From NCBI GenBank assembly GCA_036897095.1, contig JAYMSP010000037.1, forward strand, positions 1 through 64,000: a DNA stretch of 64,000 nucleotides. The letters run 5' to 3'. This document shows positions 23,061-39,774 of the stretch, piece by piece. This DNA comes from Plantago elongata (Eukaryota > Streptophyta > Magnoliopsida > Lamiales > Plantaginaceae). The notes below the pieces were generated by a model. It did not search any database and was not told where the DNA came from. It saw nothing but the letters and a program-made list of their open reading frames with translations. Position numbers and translations under genes: made by a program. Numbering within the stretch: the stretch's first letter is position 1; the number at the start of each line of letters is the position of its first letter.

Positions 23061-24209
23061 GGAAGCACAAGGTACAATGATGATTGGGATTTTTCAACAT
23101 ACCCAGATACTGTGAGATTTTATATTTCCATATTATGTACTGGTTGGTGGGGTATCATGGAGTATAGATTATTGAAAGTAGCTGTTTGTGGAAATATAGT
23201 TCCATCAATGCAATTCAAGGAATCAGATGCTAGATTCGTATTGCATATTTAAATTACCCGATCCGTATAACTTCATACTTTAGAACTGATGTCGTTTGAA
23301 TGAAAAATCATGCAATTGAAATAATCATATACTATACACGTATATATTTAAAGAATCATACTAGACACATAATTCAGTTTCCTTATTTTCTTCAATCATT
23401 TAAGCATGTTTCTGTTGGTTTCAGCCATAAATAGTACTCTGGAGGAATATGTGCATCACATTTTCCAGGTCTTTGATACCTTATTTTCTTTAACACAAGA
23501 TACTATTCCAACAACAATAATAGCTATTGTGTTAGTAAAATACGGACAAATATTATAGTTAAAACCAGATATATCACATAAGTGGAAAATCTAGCTTAGA
23601 ATCATCATAACTGTCTATTCTCCAGTATTGGCCTATTGGCTGTATGCTACATTTCCCCTGTATTTGACACCAAAACAGATCCATAACTGGATTATTGGGC
23701 TAGTTGTCTATCCAGCCCAGTTAACTCACCTAAAATTTCCTTCCTTCTGTCTTCATTTGAAGAGTTTTATCTTATAATTTAGACACAAACTCTACCAGAT
23801 AGAATGTCTACACAGTCAATGCAAGAATCTGAATTATGTTGCAGCCTGTAATGGGAATTTTGGACATGGCTACGTTTTTAATCCTGTTGTCGATTTGTTG
23901 TGAAAACATCAGTCAGACATGAATAGCACAAATTGCTTAAGTGTTAGGTGTCAACATTAGATGTAAGTTTATCCCACATTGGTAGATTAGCTTAGTTGTT
24001 CAGTCACTGTGGTACAAAATGACTTGCTGATGAAATAGCATAACTCACGGAGCTGCGCAGTGAGCACAAAGCGAACTATTCTTTCGCCTTTTACTAAAGA
24101 ATACCGTGTGCTCGCTGCATTTAAGCAGCATACACCATTTTTTGGAGGGTTCTTTCTCTTTGAGAAGCACCCCATCAATTCATCCCAAATTGTGTCTATC
24201 TGAGTGGTA

Positions 24210-24305
24210 TTTGTCTTCCATAATTGGTGTGTACAAAACATTGTGGTATGCAATAGTGTATTCGTTTGTTCCATAATTGGTGTGAGCAAAACATTGTGGT
24301 ATAAA
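24210..24305. repeat. Two-copy repeat (TTCCATAATTGGTGTG)
   Basis: The phrase TTCCATAATTGGTGTG(T/A)(G/A)CAAAACATTGTGGTAT is present twice about 55 bases apart. It looks like a local tandem duplication inside an unclassified repeat. Confidence 0.75.
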
Positions 24306-24864
24306 GTGTATTGTCTTGAAATTTTTTTGGAATATGTACATAGTCTACGAGTGAATTGTGAACACATGTGGTAATTATAGACAACTAAGACAAGGTTATT
24401 AATTTTCTGATTCTTGGTGTTATGTGGGAAAAGAGATAAGGTTATCAACTCAGGAACTCTTTCTTGCATTCAAAATTAACAGCATTTTTCCAAACTTCCT
24501 TAACTTTCAGTTTTAACTTTTATCATAAAACTCACCATTGTCTCTAATTATCATTTTCTTTTATCAAATCATGAAATCTCATTAAGAAAGTTGATATAAG
24601 TACGAAAAATGACACATTATTCAATAATCAGGCATACAAATTAAGTCCGGTACAAAATGCTAGAGCTCCAAGATCTTATTACAAAGTACAAACAAATCAG
24701 GAAACAACACAACCATTAGCACCACATTTGACAAAATACACTGCAAGAATTTCAGCAATGTTTAAAGAACAAAAACCAACATAACAAGATGCATAAACTG
24801 GATAAGAAGCAGCATAAAATTGAATGCAGATTCTAATGTAACGGAACGAATTTGATCAGATCAA

Positions 24865-25503
24865 TCAGTTTTTGCCACCAAGAACGCCCTTAAGCTTCTT
24901 AATCTGTGCAATATCAAGGAATGTTGTCTTGGCCACCAGTTCGGTGGGCAAATCGTTCTGGAACAGGGCAAAATCTGTAATCTGTAGACCGGGGTTTGGG
25001 CTACTGAAGCTAACATAGGCCAAGGCAGGAGTTTTGCCAGAGTTAATCTGGAAATGTAAAAGTCCCTGTGGGAAGACCATAATGTCCCCCTTGTACAATG
25101 TCTTGAAGAAAACCAAGTTGTCAAATGAGGATATGAACCCTGCACAAATGGTACCCTCAATGACCACCAGGATTTCGGACCCAGCAGGGTGAGTGTGAAT
25201 TGGGATGACCCCACCAACCGCCATGTCAAGGCGAGCCATGGACAGTCCGAGACCGTTCACGCCAGGGAACTGGCCGGTAAATGCCGGTGTGACAGCTGCA
25301 CTGATGATGTTGGAGGTGTTTCCGGCTTTTCCGAGGTGGTAGATAAAGTCATTCTCGGTCAATTTGGAGGGCTTCTTGCAAGGGTAGCCGGAAGGGGTGT
25401 CGGACTGAGAGAGGTCAGCGACGCAAAAGTCTTGCTCTAGGGCGTGGGAGGTGGCTAGGAGGCTGAGGGAGAGGACGAGGAGGAGGTTCTTGAGATACGA
25501 CAT
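24865..25503 (-). CDS. Germin-like protein, ABP19a/ABP20 type
   Basis: An intact single-exon gene of 212 aa starting at the ATG at 25503. The N-terminus is a clear secretion signal (hydrophobic [15 protein letters not shown], about residues 7-22). The mature protein has the paired germin cysteines (about Cys27 and Cys42), one N-glycosylation site (NTS, about residue 61) and a single cupin domain. Cupin box 1 is HTHPAGSE (metal ligands His103, His105, Glu110). Box 2 is [10 protein letters not shown] (His150), next to the KGD tripeptide usual in this family. Germin-like proteins are apoplastic manganese proteins. The ABP19/20 branch was first isolated as auxin-binding proteins, and other members show superoxide dismutase activity. 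The C-terminal LKGVLGGKN fits ABP19a. A TATA box sits about 75 bases upstream. All key residues are present. Confidence 0.95.
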   Translation of the reverse strand: MSYLKNLLLVLSLSLLATSHALEQDFCVADLSQSDTPSGYPCKKPSKLTENDFIYHLGKAGNTSNIISAAVTPAFTGQFPGVNGLGLSMARLDMAVGGVIPIHTHPAGSEILVVIEGTICAGFISSFDNLVFFKTLYKGDIMVFPQGLLHFQINSGKTPALAYVSFSSPNPGLQITDFALFQNDLPTELVAKTTFLDIAQIKKLKGVLGGKN

Positions 25504-25577
25504 TTTCAAGCTGTTTTGGAAGAAGAGAAGTGAGGAAGTTTGGTTGTGGGATGAAGTATTGAGAGGGTTTGGAGGGG

Positions 25578-25585
25578 TTTATATA
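25578..25585 (-). promoter_or_regulatory. TATA box of the germin-like gene
   Basis: On the minus strand the sequence is TATATAAA, about 75 bases before the start codon. That is the expected distance for a short-leader, highly expressed GLP gene. Confidence 0.6.
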
Positions 25586-25699
25586 GAATGCGATAGTTGA
25601 ATTCCCATCGTCCCACATTATATGTGAAGACATCATCGACTAATTTATTAGTTGTATTTGTTCCCTTAACAAGGATTTTTAAGGGATTAATGGTCAAAT

Positions 25700-27141
25700 T
25701 CTATCATCGTTCCAAAACGGATAGATCTTTTTTTTTCTAATGAATTGGATAGTGTCTTGAGATAAGAGAATGGTTGGCTAATACTTGTTAGAGCCATGCA
25801 AAAGGAAAGGGTTGCTAGGAGTTGGAGATGCCATGCAAGTGATGAGCTGTGAATTGTGATGCATGTGATTTTTCATCGTCGGCTTGTTTCCTCAACAAGA
25901 CAAAACAAGAACTATCTTTTGTACATTTGCTCCATTTTTGTTTTAAAAGTGAATTTACATGCTTATTCTGCAAGATATTTGGGAAAAAGGTACATTCTCT
26001 GCAAGGCAATTATGCATGTAATGCTGTGTTTATGATACTTGTAAGATGGGTTTTGGGTTTGTATATAATTAATGCTTGTAGTACAACTGTTGCATCATAA
26101 AATGTTGTTGTGTTACTGTTTCATTATAAAAAAAAACTTGATTTTTAGGAAAGTCAGGTCACATAGTACTAGTAGCATAGCAGTATATAAGAGGTGAGTA
26201 TATCATACATCTGGGTGGGGGTGGAAGGGATTTGATACTCCTTTACACTCTTAGGAAAATCTTAAGTTTTCGAAGAATTTGGCATTCAAGAAAAGTATAT
26301 GCTATAGCGAATGGGACGATTCGATAAAGTGTAAAAGATATTTGTGAAAAATCTGAGGACAAGGAGTGGGATCTCCAGAAGAGTCCATAATAGTATTATA
26401 CTGCATAGATATGAAATCTGCAAGTCAAATTGTCATATCTACATATATACATGTGCAGGTTTAATCCTAAAACTAAATTGTGTGGACTTGACGAATTCCC
26501 TGTCTTCCATGGCATTCCCTTTTGGCATTACTGTCCCTTTATACATTTGTAAGATCAGTAGAAGTACAAGTGTCAGAATTTACCTAAGCATAAGTTGTTA
26601 CATGCTGTAAAAAGTTCTTGTTTTGCAGCTTGGAAATTCTTGTTTTTATTTCAAGGTAAGTATGCCAGTCATTGGGTGTTCACGTGTGGAACATAAAGGA
26701 GATGTATGGAGTTATACGAAACGGATGGAGTAAAACTTATAGACAGGTTTACAAAGTGTAGAGAGATGAACATTGCTGAGCATTTTGCTTGTGTGGAATG
26801 TGGATGTCCAAAAAGGCCTTGCTTAGAAATGCAACCTATTTTGTGTTCTTGAAACAGGAAGTGTTCTGGAAACAAGGAACAAGTTATGATGCCATAGCAA
26901 TCAATAATAGAATGATTTAGTTTTACAAACCTCTCATACCTCTAACTTTTGCAACTCAATGGTAGTGATGCATTACATGCTCTGTAACAGAGTCACAGTT
27001 CTCACATCAGAGTTCGACTATTCAAGCCGGTCTAATATTAACTTACACAGTTACACTTACAAATACAGACAAGAAACTGGGCAAACCTTAGGTTCATATT
27101 TGCATCTTCAAGCTCTCTCGACACTGTAAGAATGACAGTGT
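25700..27141. other. Spacer between the GLP promoter and the OPR3 3' end
   Basis: About 1.4 kb with no supported gene. The left end is GLP upstream DNA, and the right end (about 26900-27141) is the likely OPR3 3' untranslated region. No repeat longer than a few tens of bases was noticed. Confidence 0.5.
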
Positions 27142-30857
<3,716 letters not shown>

Positions 30858-30987
30858 GGCTGTTTCAGTTATTTTTTCTATGGGAAAGTGTACTTTTTTG
30901 GGAGTTCTTGAAAGATCAAAGAGATGGGTTGTTTCCTTTTGAGCAAGAAGGTGAAGAGATGTTAAGGATGGTGTCTGAAAATAACAG

Positions 30988-30993
30988 TATATA
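30988..30993 (-). promoter_or_regulatory. Possible TATA box of OPR3
   Basis: TATATA lies about 130 bases upstream of the OPR3 start codon (minus-strand CCTATATACTG). The distance is plausible, but nothing else supports it. Confidence 0.35.
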
Positions 30994-31249
30994 GGCAGAA
31001 AAAAGGAAAGAAGAAAGTGATCTGGAACTGTAATGGACGGTGGTCTAAAAAATTAATGCTTTAAGTTTTTCTTCTTGTTGTTGTTCTATTCAGATTATGG
31101 AGAAGATGGTCTGTGGAATGAAGGGTGGAGTCAGTGTGTGTTGAATTCTATTTGAACATGCCGATAGTGTGCTGCGAAAAATATTTAGTGGAGCTTCGTG
31201 TTCATCATTGTGATAGATCCACTCGTTGACTAGTTTTTCATTCTATTCG

Positions 31250-31526
31250 GTACCTTCAATTCGGTACGTCTAAGACCATCCACGGTGGTGGCTCTGGTTT
31301 TCGATCATGGACCAAATTTTGTACTGCGGTAGTTGTTGGGTTTTATTATTTTATATTTTATTTTTTAAATTGTGTATTACTTTTAACGGCTATATTTTCA
31401 AAACAGATGAAATAACGACTATATTTGCAAAATAGGTAAATAAACAACTATAAAATGGTATCATTATCTACTTATTCCACCACAACTTCATCTTCTTCCA
31501 ACACACCTTCATTCTGTCGTTTGTAC
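31250..31526. other. Possible DNA-transposon fragment next to a LINE
   Basis: AGACCATCCACGGTGG at 31271-31286 looks like the terminus of a non-autonomous DNA transposon. The AT-rich part that follows (TTTTATTATTTTATATTTTATT, then ACGACTATATTTGCAAAATAG) fits a subterminal region. No matching second end was found, so the element is incomplete or was cut by the LINE at 31527. Confidence 0.3.
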
Positions 31527-34404
31527 AATAGGACCGGACAAAGCTCCAGAACCTGATGGTCTTAATGGTCACTTCTACCGTGAGTATTGGGACATTGTGG
31601 GACCCTGTGTATCCACCATGGTTCGTGAGTTTTTTAAAAAGTCTGTTATGCCTAATTATTAATCATACATAGATTGTTTTTATCCCAAAAGTTCCTAACC
31701 CGCGAACCCTGGGTTAATTTCAACCGATCAGTCTTTGTAACGTCAGTTATAAAATTATTGAAAAATCCTGGTGACCCGTCTTCGCACTGTTATGTCGAGA
31801 TTAATTTCTCCGTTTTAAAATGTGTTTGTTCCAGGTTGATCTATTACGGACAATGTCCTTCTTGCCAACGAGCTTCTTCATACGATGAACCGAAAACGTC
31901 GTTCTACTCAATCCTTTTCTGCTCTAAACTTAGATATTGAAAAGGCTTACGATCGCCTCGAGTGGAACTTCTTGCGTGTTGCGCTGGAAAATTTTAATTT
32001 CCATCCACAAATCGTCTCTTGGATTATGGCTTGTGTCACTTCTTGCACATTCCAGGTGAAGGTTAATAGCCATTTGTCTGAAGCTTGGGCTCCTTCCCGC
32101 GGGTTACGACAGGGCGATCCATTGTCTCCCTATTTATCTATTCTCTGCCAAGATCTTTTCGTGCACCTTCTGGATCGTCAGAATAAACTAAACCAAATTC
32201 AATGCCTTCGTATTGCTTCTCGCGGTCCCGCTATCCCTATACTTTGCTTTGCCGATGATTGTATGGTTTTTTGCCGCGCTTCGGATCGCTCGGTTGTGTT
32301 GAAAGAGTCTCTACAGGCATATGCTAACGCTTGGGGACAAGCAGTTTGTTGGAAAAAGTCCCGCATCTTGTTTTCTCCTAAAACTCCCATTCCCACTAAG
32401 CAACGAATCACAGATACTCTCGGGGTTATTCCTAATAAACGCCATGATAAGTACTTGGGAGTTCTTTCCTAATTGGGCGTCGAAAGGTTGACCTCTTCGA
32501 TCATATAGTTGACAGAACCACAAAGCGCATTCAGGCTTGGTATACTAGATTCCTCTCTTATGATGGTCGAGTTACCCTCATTCAATCGGTGACCTCAACG
32601 ATCCCTTCATATTGCATGTCGGTTGCCAAAATCCATGTTACTTGCATTGCCAAGCTAAATAAAATTAACAAACAGTTCCTTTGGAATGCTACCCCATCAG
32701 GAGCTAAACGTGGTAATGTGAATTGGTCTACAATTTGCTCCCCTAAACGGATCGGCGGTCTAGGGATCAGGAATTTGGAAATTATGAATACGGCTTTCCA
32801 GTCAAAATTAGTTTGACATTTGTTGAATCAACCTAACTTGCTTCTTGCGCATGCATACAAAGATAAATATTTCTCCTCCACCACGTTTCATCAAGCTTTG
32901 TCTCGTAACCATCATAATTGGTTGTGGAAAATTTTAGTCAAACATAAGAACCTTCTCTTGCCACTACTACATTGGCAGATCGATAATGGGCATCACGTTG
33001 ATTTTTGGACGGACCATTGGCTCCCTCGTCGCAAGCTACTGGATTATGTGTCTTTTAATCTCATCTGGGCGAAGATTCAAGAATTTATTTCACATGGACG
33101 TTGGGACACGCAGAAACTTGCTCAGGTGCTTCCAGCTGATATTATTCGAGAGATTATTGCTATACCTCTTCCCCTATCGGATACGGCTTTTGATGAATTG
33201 TTCTGGCCTTTTACTTCATCTGGGGAAATGACAATTAAATCAGCGTACAACTTGTTAGCCCCTCCGACAATTAAAGGCCCTGTGTGGCCCTGGCAACGTA
33301 TATGGCAATTGAAAACCTCCCTAGAGTTCGATTTTTCTTGTGGTTAGTTGTGCAGGACCGTCTACCCACGAATGCTCGCTTGTATCGGCAAGATATTATC
33401 CCCACACCACTTTGCCCGATGTGCCGCTCACTTCCTGAAACTCTAACTCACATGGTTGAATGTTCTTGTTTTCAGCATGTCCGTCTATTTTTATTGGCCA
33501 CCTGGCTGGCATATGCCCGAGGACGGCTCTTTCACGAAGCTGATTTGTGATTTGCCATTTAACTCTCTCACCTAATTGCAATTCGTTCTTCTTGGCTGGT
33601 TGTTGTGGCAGACACGCAATGATTTCTTTTTTTGCGGTCATCAGTTTGATTTCCAATCGGTACAATCTCGTTGTCGACGGATGTTTAAAGAACTGGAACC
33701 AATACACTCTGCTACTGCTCCAGCACCCAAGAAGGATACTAAGTTTATCAGGACCCCTCCGCCACCTGGTTACGTATGTCTTAATACTGATGGGTCAACT
33801 TTGGGGAATCTTGGTGCGGCTGGTATTGGCTGTATTTTACGGTCACACTCTGGGTCTTTTCTGCAAGCTGCTAGTGGTTATATTGGTTATACCGATAATA
33901 TTTAGCAGAATTTGCAGCCTTGCGCACGGGCCTTATGCTAGCTTTACAACGTGATTTCACTCATTTACTAATTCAGACTGATTCTTATTACTTATTTGCG
34001 TGTTTGTGCAGGCTACAGGATCCAGCTCGGGAACATCAGTCTCTGGTGCTTGATCTTCGTAGACAACTACACGCTTTTCAGGCAGTGCAAATTTCTTTTG
34101 TTTACAGGGAGGCTAATGGAGTGGTCGACTGTCTGGCTAAGCGAGGGAGTACTTTGTATAGTTCAGTTAGTTGTTCAGTTGTACATAATGTAGATGTACG
34201 TAGGTCGGTTAGTATGTTAATCAGATCGATTGATCCCGTTTTGCATGTTTGGGACATCTGTCCGAGCTAGCTTGCTCCTCTGTTGTCCGTAGACTTACGT
34301 TCTGTATTTATGCGTCGTGTCAGCCAAGCATCGTGTTTGGGCTCGGCTGTACATAAACTTCGGTAGTTGTTTATATATATCGTACTAGTTCCTAAAAAAA
34401 GAAG
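31527..34404 (+). mobile_element. 5'-truncated, inactivated L1-type LINE (RT, zf-RVT, RNase H)
   Basis: The element is cut at its 5' end inside the reverse transcriptase, starting near GPDKAPEPDG. The RT core follows: LDIEKAYDRLEWNFL, SRGLRQGDPLSPYL, and the catalytic CFADDCMVF (about 32247-32273). Then come the thumb-like KYLGV, a zf-RVT domain (RVRFFLWLVVQDRLPTNARL, CPMCRSLPETLTHMVECS, about 33310-33480) and an RNase H domain (CLNTDGSTLGNLGAAGIG, 33778 on; LLIQTDS; YREANGVVDCLAKRG to about 34150). The 3' end is an A-rich run at 34395-34410. The reading frame changes near 31660-31885, 32470, 32816, about 33340 and 33900, so no active enzyme could be made. The endonuclease and ORF1 parts are absent. 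No confident target duplication was found. Confidence 0.88.
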
Positions 34405-35501
34405 AAAAAAAGTTCCAACTTCCATGATGTCATCACAAGGAGCGAGCTGGAATATACAAACGGGCCAAACCCAAGCAAGAGCAGCTGTATAGAACGACGT
34501 GCAAACTTGGGCTCAGAGATGAGTTCAATATGTGATCCATTATCTAGCAAGTACTGGCTAATGCCTTGCAAGCCCATGGAGCTTCAGCCCATCATATAAG
34601 CTTATGACAAATGTGAGTCATTACGTTATGCACGTATCCAATCATTTTTCGAGCTGGTCAACAATAACTCGTCATTTGATCGTCGAGCTCCATCTCCGAC
34701 TCGAGCTTGACCATAAATTATAGCTCAATAACATTATGGAGTCAAGTATGAATATTTGTTGATCGGCTCCAAAGCTCGACTAACAGCCCAAAATAAGACC
34801 ATCGTTCCAAGTTCGAATTCTAGACATACAATACTTCTTAAGACCCAACTTTACATATAAACCACGCCTCAAATCGAATCGTTTGCCGTCCTAGTCGATG
34901 TGTTATAGCTTTACAAATATGGCTATAACAATACTACAAACATTGTGACCACTACATGTGTACCCCATATCTTAACCAAAAGAAAAGGAAAATTCAATCA
35001 ACTTTCTAATAATGCACTTGGAGTTATGCCTTTGGATTAGAAGCAACAGAAAAGCATATGATTTAGAGCCACTCGAATTAATGGACAGTAAGAGACTTAT
35101 ATGGCCTACCAAATTAATTAGTCACCAAATTATGATTATGGGCTTATGCCGATGAACTTATGATGATAGTTAGAAGCTCATGTTTGGCGATCAACACTAA
35201 CATTTGGCACAAGGTAGGGCCTGCTGGATACAAATTATAGCATAGCATGTATACGCCAGCCAGGGAAATATATATATCTTTATTTCATAGACTTTTTGTA
35301 AAAATGAAAACAAATGGTATTTTATATGTTACGGTGCGAATCAAATTGCGATCACTCAAATTAAATATCTACGTTACTAGTTCAAATTGGATGAAAGTCG
35401 AAAACATTACTAATCCAGATTGGATACAAGTCACAAAGAAAATAACAATAATCACAATCAACTAGCTAGATTGAATGGTTGATTAATTCCAAAAATATTA
35501 C

Positions 35502-35768
35502 TACTCCCTTCGTCCCATCAAACTTCATACATTAAGATCGATGGATAGTTTTATATGAAAAGTTAAAATAATGATTATAAATGAAGAATGTAGGAAAAAT
35601 TGTATTTTTAATGGTAAAATGTGTAATTTTTGTGTAAAGTTGGGATTGCTTAATATTTGTTAGTGATGTGGTTGATTCATTTTTTAGTAATTTATGAAAT
35701 TTGATGAAAGGTTAAAAATGATAAATGTGTGAAGTTTGTTGAAATGGACGGGGAGGGAAGGGATTATA
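35502..35768. mobile_element. Stowaway-type MITE
   Basis: The left end reads TA-CTCCCTTCGTCCCATCAAAC and the right end has GTTTGTTGAAATGGACGGGGAG, which inverts to CTCCCCGTCCATTTCAACAAAC. The inverted ends match for about 30 bases inward (AACTTCA(T/C)ACATT). The CTCC(C)TCCGTCCCA motif with TA flanks is the mark of plant Stowaway (Tc1/Mariner) MITEs. The exact right border is uncertain by about 10 bases. Confidence 0.75.
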
Positions 35769-37805
35769 ACATTTGAAAGCATTCAAGGTGACTCAAACAA
35801 CTAGAAGCAGTCTATTCAAGAGAGACGGCTTCAAATTGACCAAGTGGACAAAATATTTGTAAAATATTTGTATTTTATGTGTTATTTAGACAAATTATAG
35901 AGGTAGAGTTCCAAACCAGCTTCGACTTATCCAATCTAACTAGAGAGAATTTGTGAGATTATAATATATATTGCAAGCACTCGTATTAATTGGACTTGTC
36001 AATCTAAACTACATGAAGCAACGCAACGCAACCCCTAATTAATTTCACCGTAGACAATGAAGGCGGATATGTGCATATAAGTAGGAGGATAGCAGGTGAT
36101 ATGTGAATGTGACATGATCCATTAGTGCAAATCTAATTGGTAAACTTCACCTGTCAATCTAGATTTGGTAAATTTGTGTCATTTAATTTCTACTATCCTG
36201 TATACATTAATTAGTCTTCTCACTTAATGACCAAATCCTGTACTAGGCTTTATACTTTTATTGGTTGGTTTTTACTTCGTTGTTGTATGTTCAGACGACT
36301 TCTTCTATAATGGCTTTTTAACCCCTTTAACTAATTTTAATGAACTCTTGTCATTACCTATTGCATGCAATTTTATAACGAAGGGGCTGACCGGGAATCG
36401 ATACACAAAATAGACTATTTGAATGGGCATTTTTCAATTCAAATTACTTCTCGATCAACTCTTAAATATGATTCTTCATAATTAGGTGGTTTTATGTAAT
36501 TTAGCAAATGAATATCCAATTCGCTTGTACGAATATAATTAATTGTAAGCACTCGCACCTCAAATTACATCATCTATGTGTATATATATTATACGATGAT
36601 ATTGTTATTTACGCATCCAGACAAATTAAATCTAAATACTAATGTTAATTGGAAGTTGACATATGTAATGATTCGATACACGACATTCGAAGATAAATTG
36701 GAGTAAAATCGTGGCATGTGAGGTTAGAAAACGCCGACCCGTCGCGTGAAAATGCCGGCTATTTATCCCATTCCCACCACTAATATTTATAATTATAATT
36801 AAGTTACCTTGGATCAACTTAACTGCATCACTAATGACAACAACCTTGTTTACTTAATTTGGCATTCATATTTCATACACCTTTGTATCATATGTCAACT
36901 TTCTCCTACCAATACCTTATAAAGGTGTGTACTAAATTACTAATACGATACGATAATGTCGGCATTGTTGACTTCGAAGTTAGAATTTTTAACCATTTCC
37001 AAATTTATTGATGCTGTGAGGTTGATCCGACAATATATTATATTCTATTATATAAAATGTGAGACACACCAAGAAGAAAAAATCTATCTTCTTAAAAGAA
37101 CGAAAAAATGCCAACCGCTTTATTACCATCATCTGAAGGCATTGGAAGGAAAAACGCAACCGTGGAGTCTATCACACCAATTGTAAAATTTTAAACGTAC
37201 CCATATATAGTTATTCGTATGTAGTGATGTTAAACGAACCGAATCATTTTATATAAAATGTTTATTGATTTGAGTCCGGCTCGTTACATAAACGAGTATA
37301 ATATGAGACTCGAACTCGACCCGTTTACCTTGTCAAGCAAGGTCGAGCTGAAACCTTAACGAACTGAACTGATCCCTCATTAGACTCGATTTGTGTAATA
37401 ATGGGTCTAGCATTAGCTTGTCAACATACTTTGAGACTATAAGCATATTTTTAAAATAAATTTGTTACATTTCACGATTTGATGGTAATTTATAGCACAG
37501 TGAATATGATAAACATGTTTGTAATATATGTGAAATTGGTTAGCTTAATATCAAAGGAAAATAATAGTACATGACATATTGAAAATACTGATATAAAGGA
37601 TAAAATATTTGTGGTGTTAGATATACTGGAGACACTTGAATATAACACTGGAGATGTGTGGTGTGGCGACGACACTGGAGACACATAATACAGTTAGAAG
37701 TCGAATCTGTTTGGCGACGTAGGTTTGTTTTCTAGTTATAATAGAATTCGTTTCTTTATAGGGAAAGGAATATATGTTGATGTCCTCTAGTCTATATACG
37801 CATGT

Positions 37806-37955
37806 AGGTACTGGATTAAATATATAGAAAAAACATATAGAACACATTGAGAGATTTTTTTGAGAGAAATAGGATCAGGAAGGTACTGGATTAAATATAT
37901 AGAAAAAAACATATAGAACACATTGAGAGATTTTTTGAGAGAAATAGGATGAGGA
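37806..37955. repeat. Near-perfect two-copy tandem duplication, period 75 bp
   Basis: AGGTACTGGATTAAATATAT through AGGATCAGGA is repeated immediately with only one or two single-base length changes in A- and T-runs and one substitution. The near identity suggests a recent event. It is non-coding. Confidence 0.9.
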
Positions 37956-38954
37956 AGAGAGAACGGAACTCGACAGCTTGGTAGTTTGTATCGATTTCTT
38001 ATATATTATGATTCTTGGTTAATAGAAATTTTGGTATTTTATGGACGTAGGTAATCATCAAACCACGTAAATCTTGTGTTTTGTATTTATTTTTTATCTT
38101 CTTGTATTTATTTAAGTTTAATGATTATTGAATTAAATTGGATTAATTTGTATTATTGAAATATAACAGTATAACTTTTGAACAATAAGTTAGTTTATTT
38201 GGTTTTAAGTATTGGCAAACTAACCAGCTTATAAGTTAATTAATTATTAAACACCTGATAAAAATGAAGGAGTTTATCTTCAGCGTAATATGCTATCAGC
38301 TAGATTATCTTCTAGTTGTGCCTGACAGATCTTCATTGTGTTTTTTTCCCCAAATTGAGTTGACTTTACTTGATTTTCTTTTATAATATTTGAATTTCAT
38401 CTATACTATTCAAATTAAATTATTATTCATCAACTCAAACTTACAGAAATGAAATATATTTACAATAAACACTGTAGACATCACAATTTATCAAACATTA
38501 ACTTTAAAATTCTAACTCTAATTTAATCAGTATTCATCAACTCTACAACTCAATTCGAAATGAATTTACAGTTTAATGTCAAACACACATTTTATATCTC
38601 CACTTCAAATAATGTTTACATGCTATGTATTGTGAATATGACTAAGAATAGTATTGTCGCATTGTACTATTGTGAATACTACGATCTAAACCATTTAATC
38701 AATTGATATTGAATATCAACCCTTCAAATTTTATTAATGCGACAAGACGTCGCGTTGTCGCATAATAACGTAGTGCGACGTTGCACTATATTAAAATATC
38801 TTATTAGGTTTATTTACTTACACATCCTTTAAAATTTAGTGTGAACAAAATATACCTAAAACAATATAAAATCAACCCAACAATAATTTTAAAAAATTAT
38901 AAAGCATCTCATTTTACGTTTTGTAAAAAAAAAAATAATAAAAAAAATGAAGAA

Positions 38955-39142
38955 GATCGGAGCTCCGACGACTGACTTCCAACCATGAAAGTTCAACTTG
39001 AGCTTCCGCCACGGAAGTTTGAGCTTCCATGCATGGTGGAAGCTCAAACAGAGCTTCTTCCATGGCTAAGCTCCACCCGACTTTCATGGAAACTCGAAAC
39101 CAAAACTTAATTCGAATATAAAAGTCGTCGGAGCTCCGACAA
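38955..39142. repeat. Cluster of GAGCTCC/GAGCTTCC palindromes
   Basis: The outer ends carry CGGAGCTCCGACGAC (from about 38960) and GTCGTCGGAGCTCCGAC (to about 39142), an inverted pair. Inside is a 13-bp perfect inverted repeat, GTTTGAGCTTCCA and TGGAAGCTCAAAC (39017-39029 and 39037-39049), with a 7-base loop. Further GAGCTT(C)C and CATGGAA repeats fill the interior. GC content is well above the surroundings. It looks like a small foldback element of unknown family. Confidence 0.65.
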
Positions 39143-39774
39143 TGAAATTGGCGAAAGTAAGTTTTAAAAATGAGAGATTTATTTTTAAAAAAATATAAAT
39201 TAACTATTTAGGAGGGATAACGTGCAAATTTATATAATTTGTATTTTAAAAATTATTTCAATTATTATAATTGATTATAAATTAATTTTAAAATGTTAGA
39301 TTGTGACATTTATCCTTTTTTTAAAATTTATTATCAATAATAATACGTTGCAGTACTGAAATTAGTCAAGTCCATCTATCCCATATCAAACAAATCACAA
39401 ATAAAATACAATGCAATTTTTGAAGCAAGCTTCAAAGTTCAAACATCTCTTCTACATCCAAATTCAGGTCACCTAGAAATTAACACCTTGAAAAGTGAAA
39501 CAAGCAATAAATGGAAATCAAATCTATCTGGAAATTGGAGAAGTGAAACAAGCAAACAGCATTTACAAGAACTAAGTTGGGACCCGAACTCATTCTTTAG
39601 TATATATCTCTTCAACGTTCATTGAAATCTAACCAAAGGGAACAATGCCATATTGCCATTTTGTCTATGCCACTGCAGATCTTCATTTTATTGTTCCCTT
39701 GCCTATATGAATTAAATAGCAAAATTATAATTGATAGTATAATAATTTGATGCATTGGACTATTCTAGTAATCA

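Larger units (their letters stand above)
21400..24600. other. Intergenic region between MOB1 and the germin-like gene
   Basis: No gene is recognised in this 3.2 kb. It contains a diverged pair of related blocks (about 22130-22320 and 22430-22570), sharing elements such as CATCACCACG(T/C)GGAGCCA and TTCTTCGTA. There is a (TA)n run at 23044-23060 and a 60-bp two-copy repeat at 24210-24305. The minus-strand open frame at 23987-24469 shows no known domain and is not supported as a gene. Confidence 0.5.

Noticed and set aside
23960-23985. TTTATCCCACATTGG motif, as in some plant repeat termini
   Set aside because: No paired terminal repeat or other structure could be found around it, so no element was called.
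23987-24469. 160-codon minus-strand open frame
   Set aside because: It spans a local direct repeat, has no recognisable domain, and shows no hydrophobic or codon pattern of a real gene.
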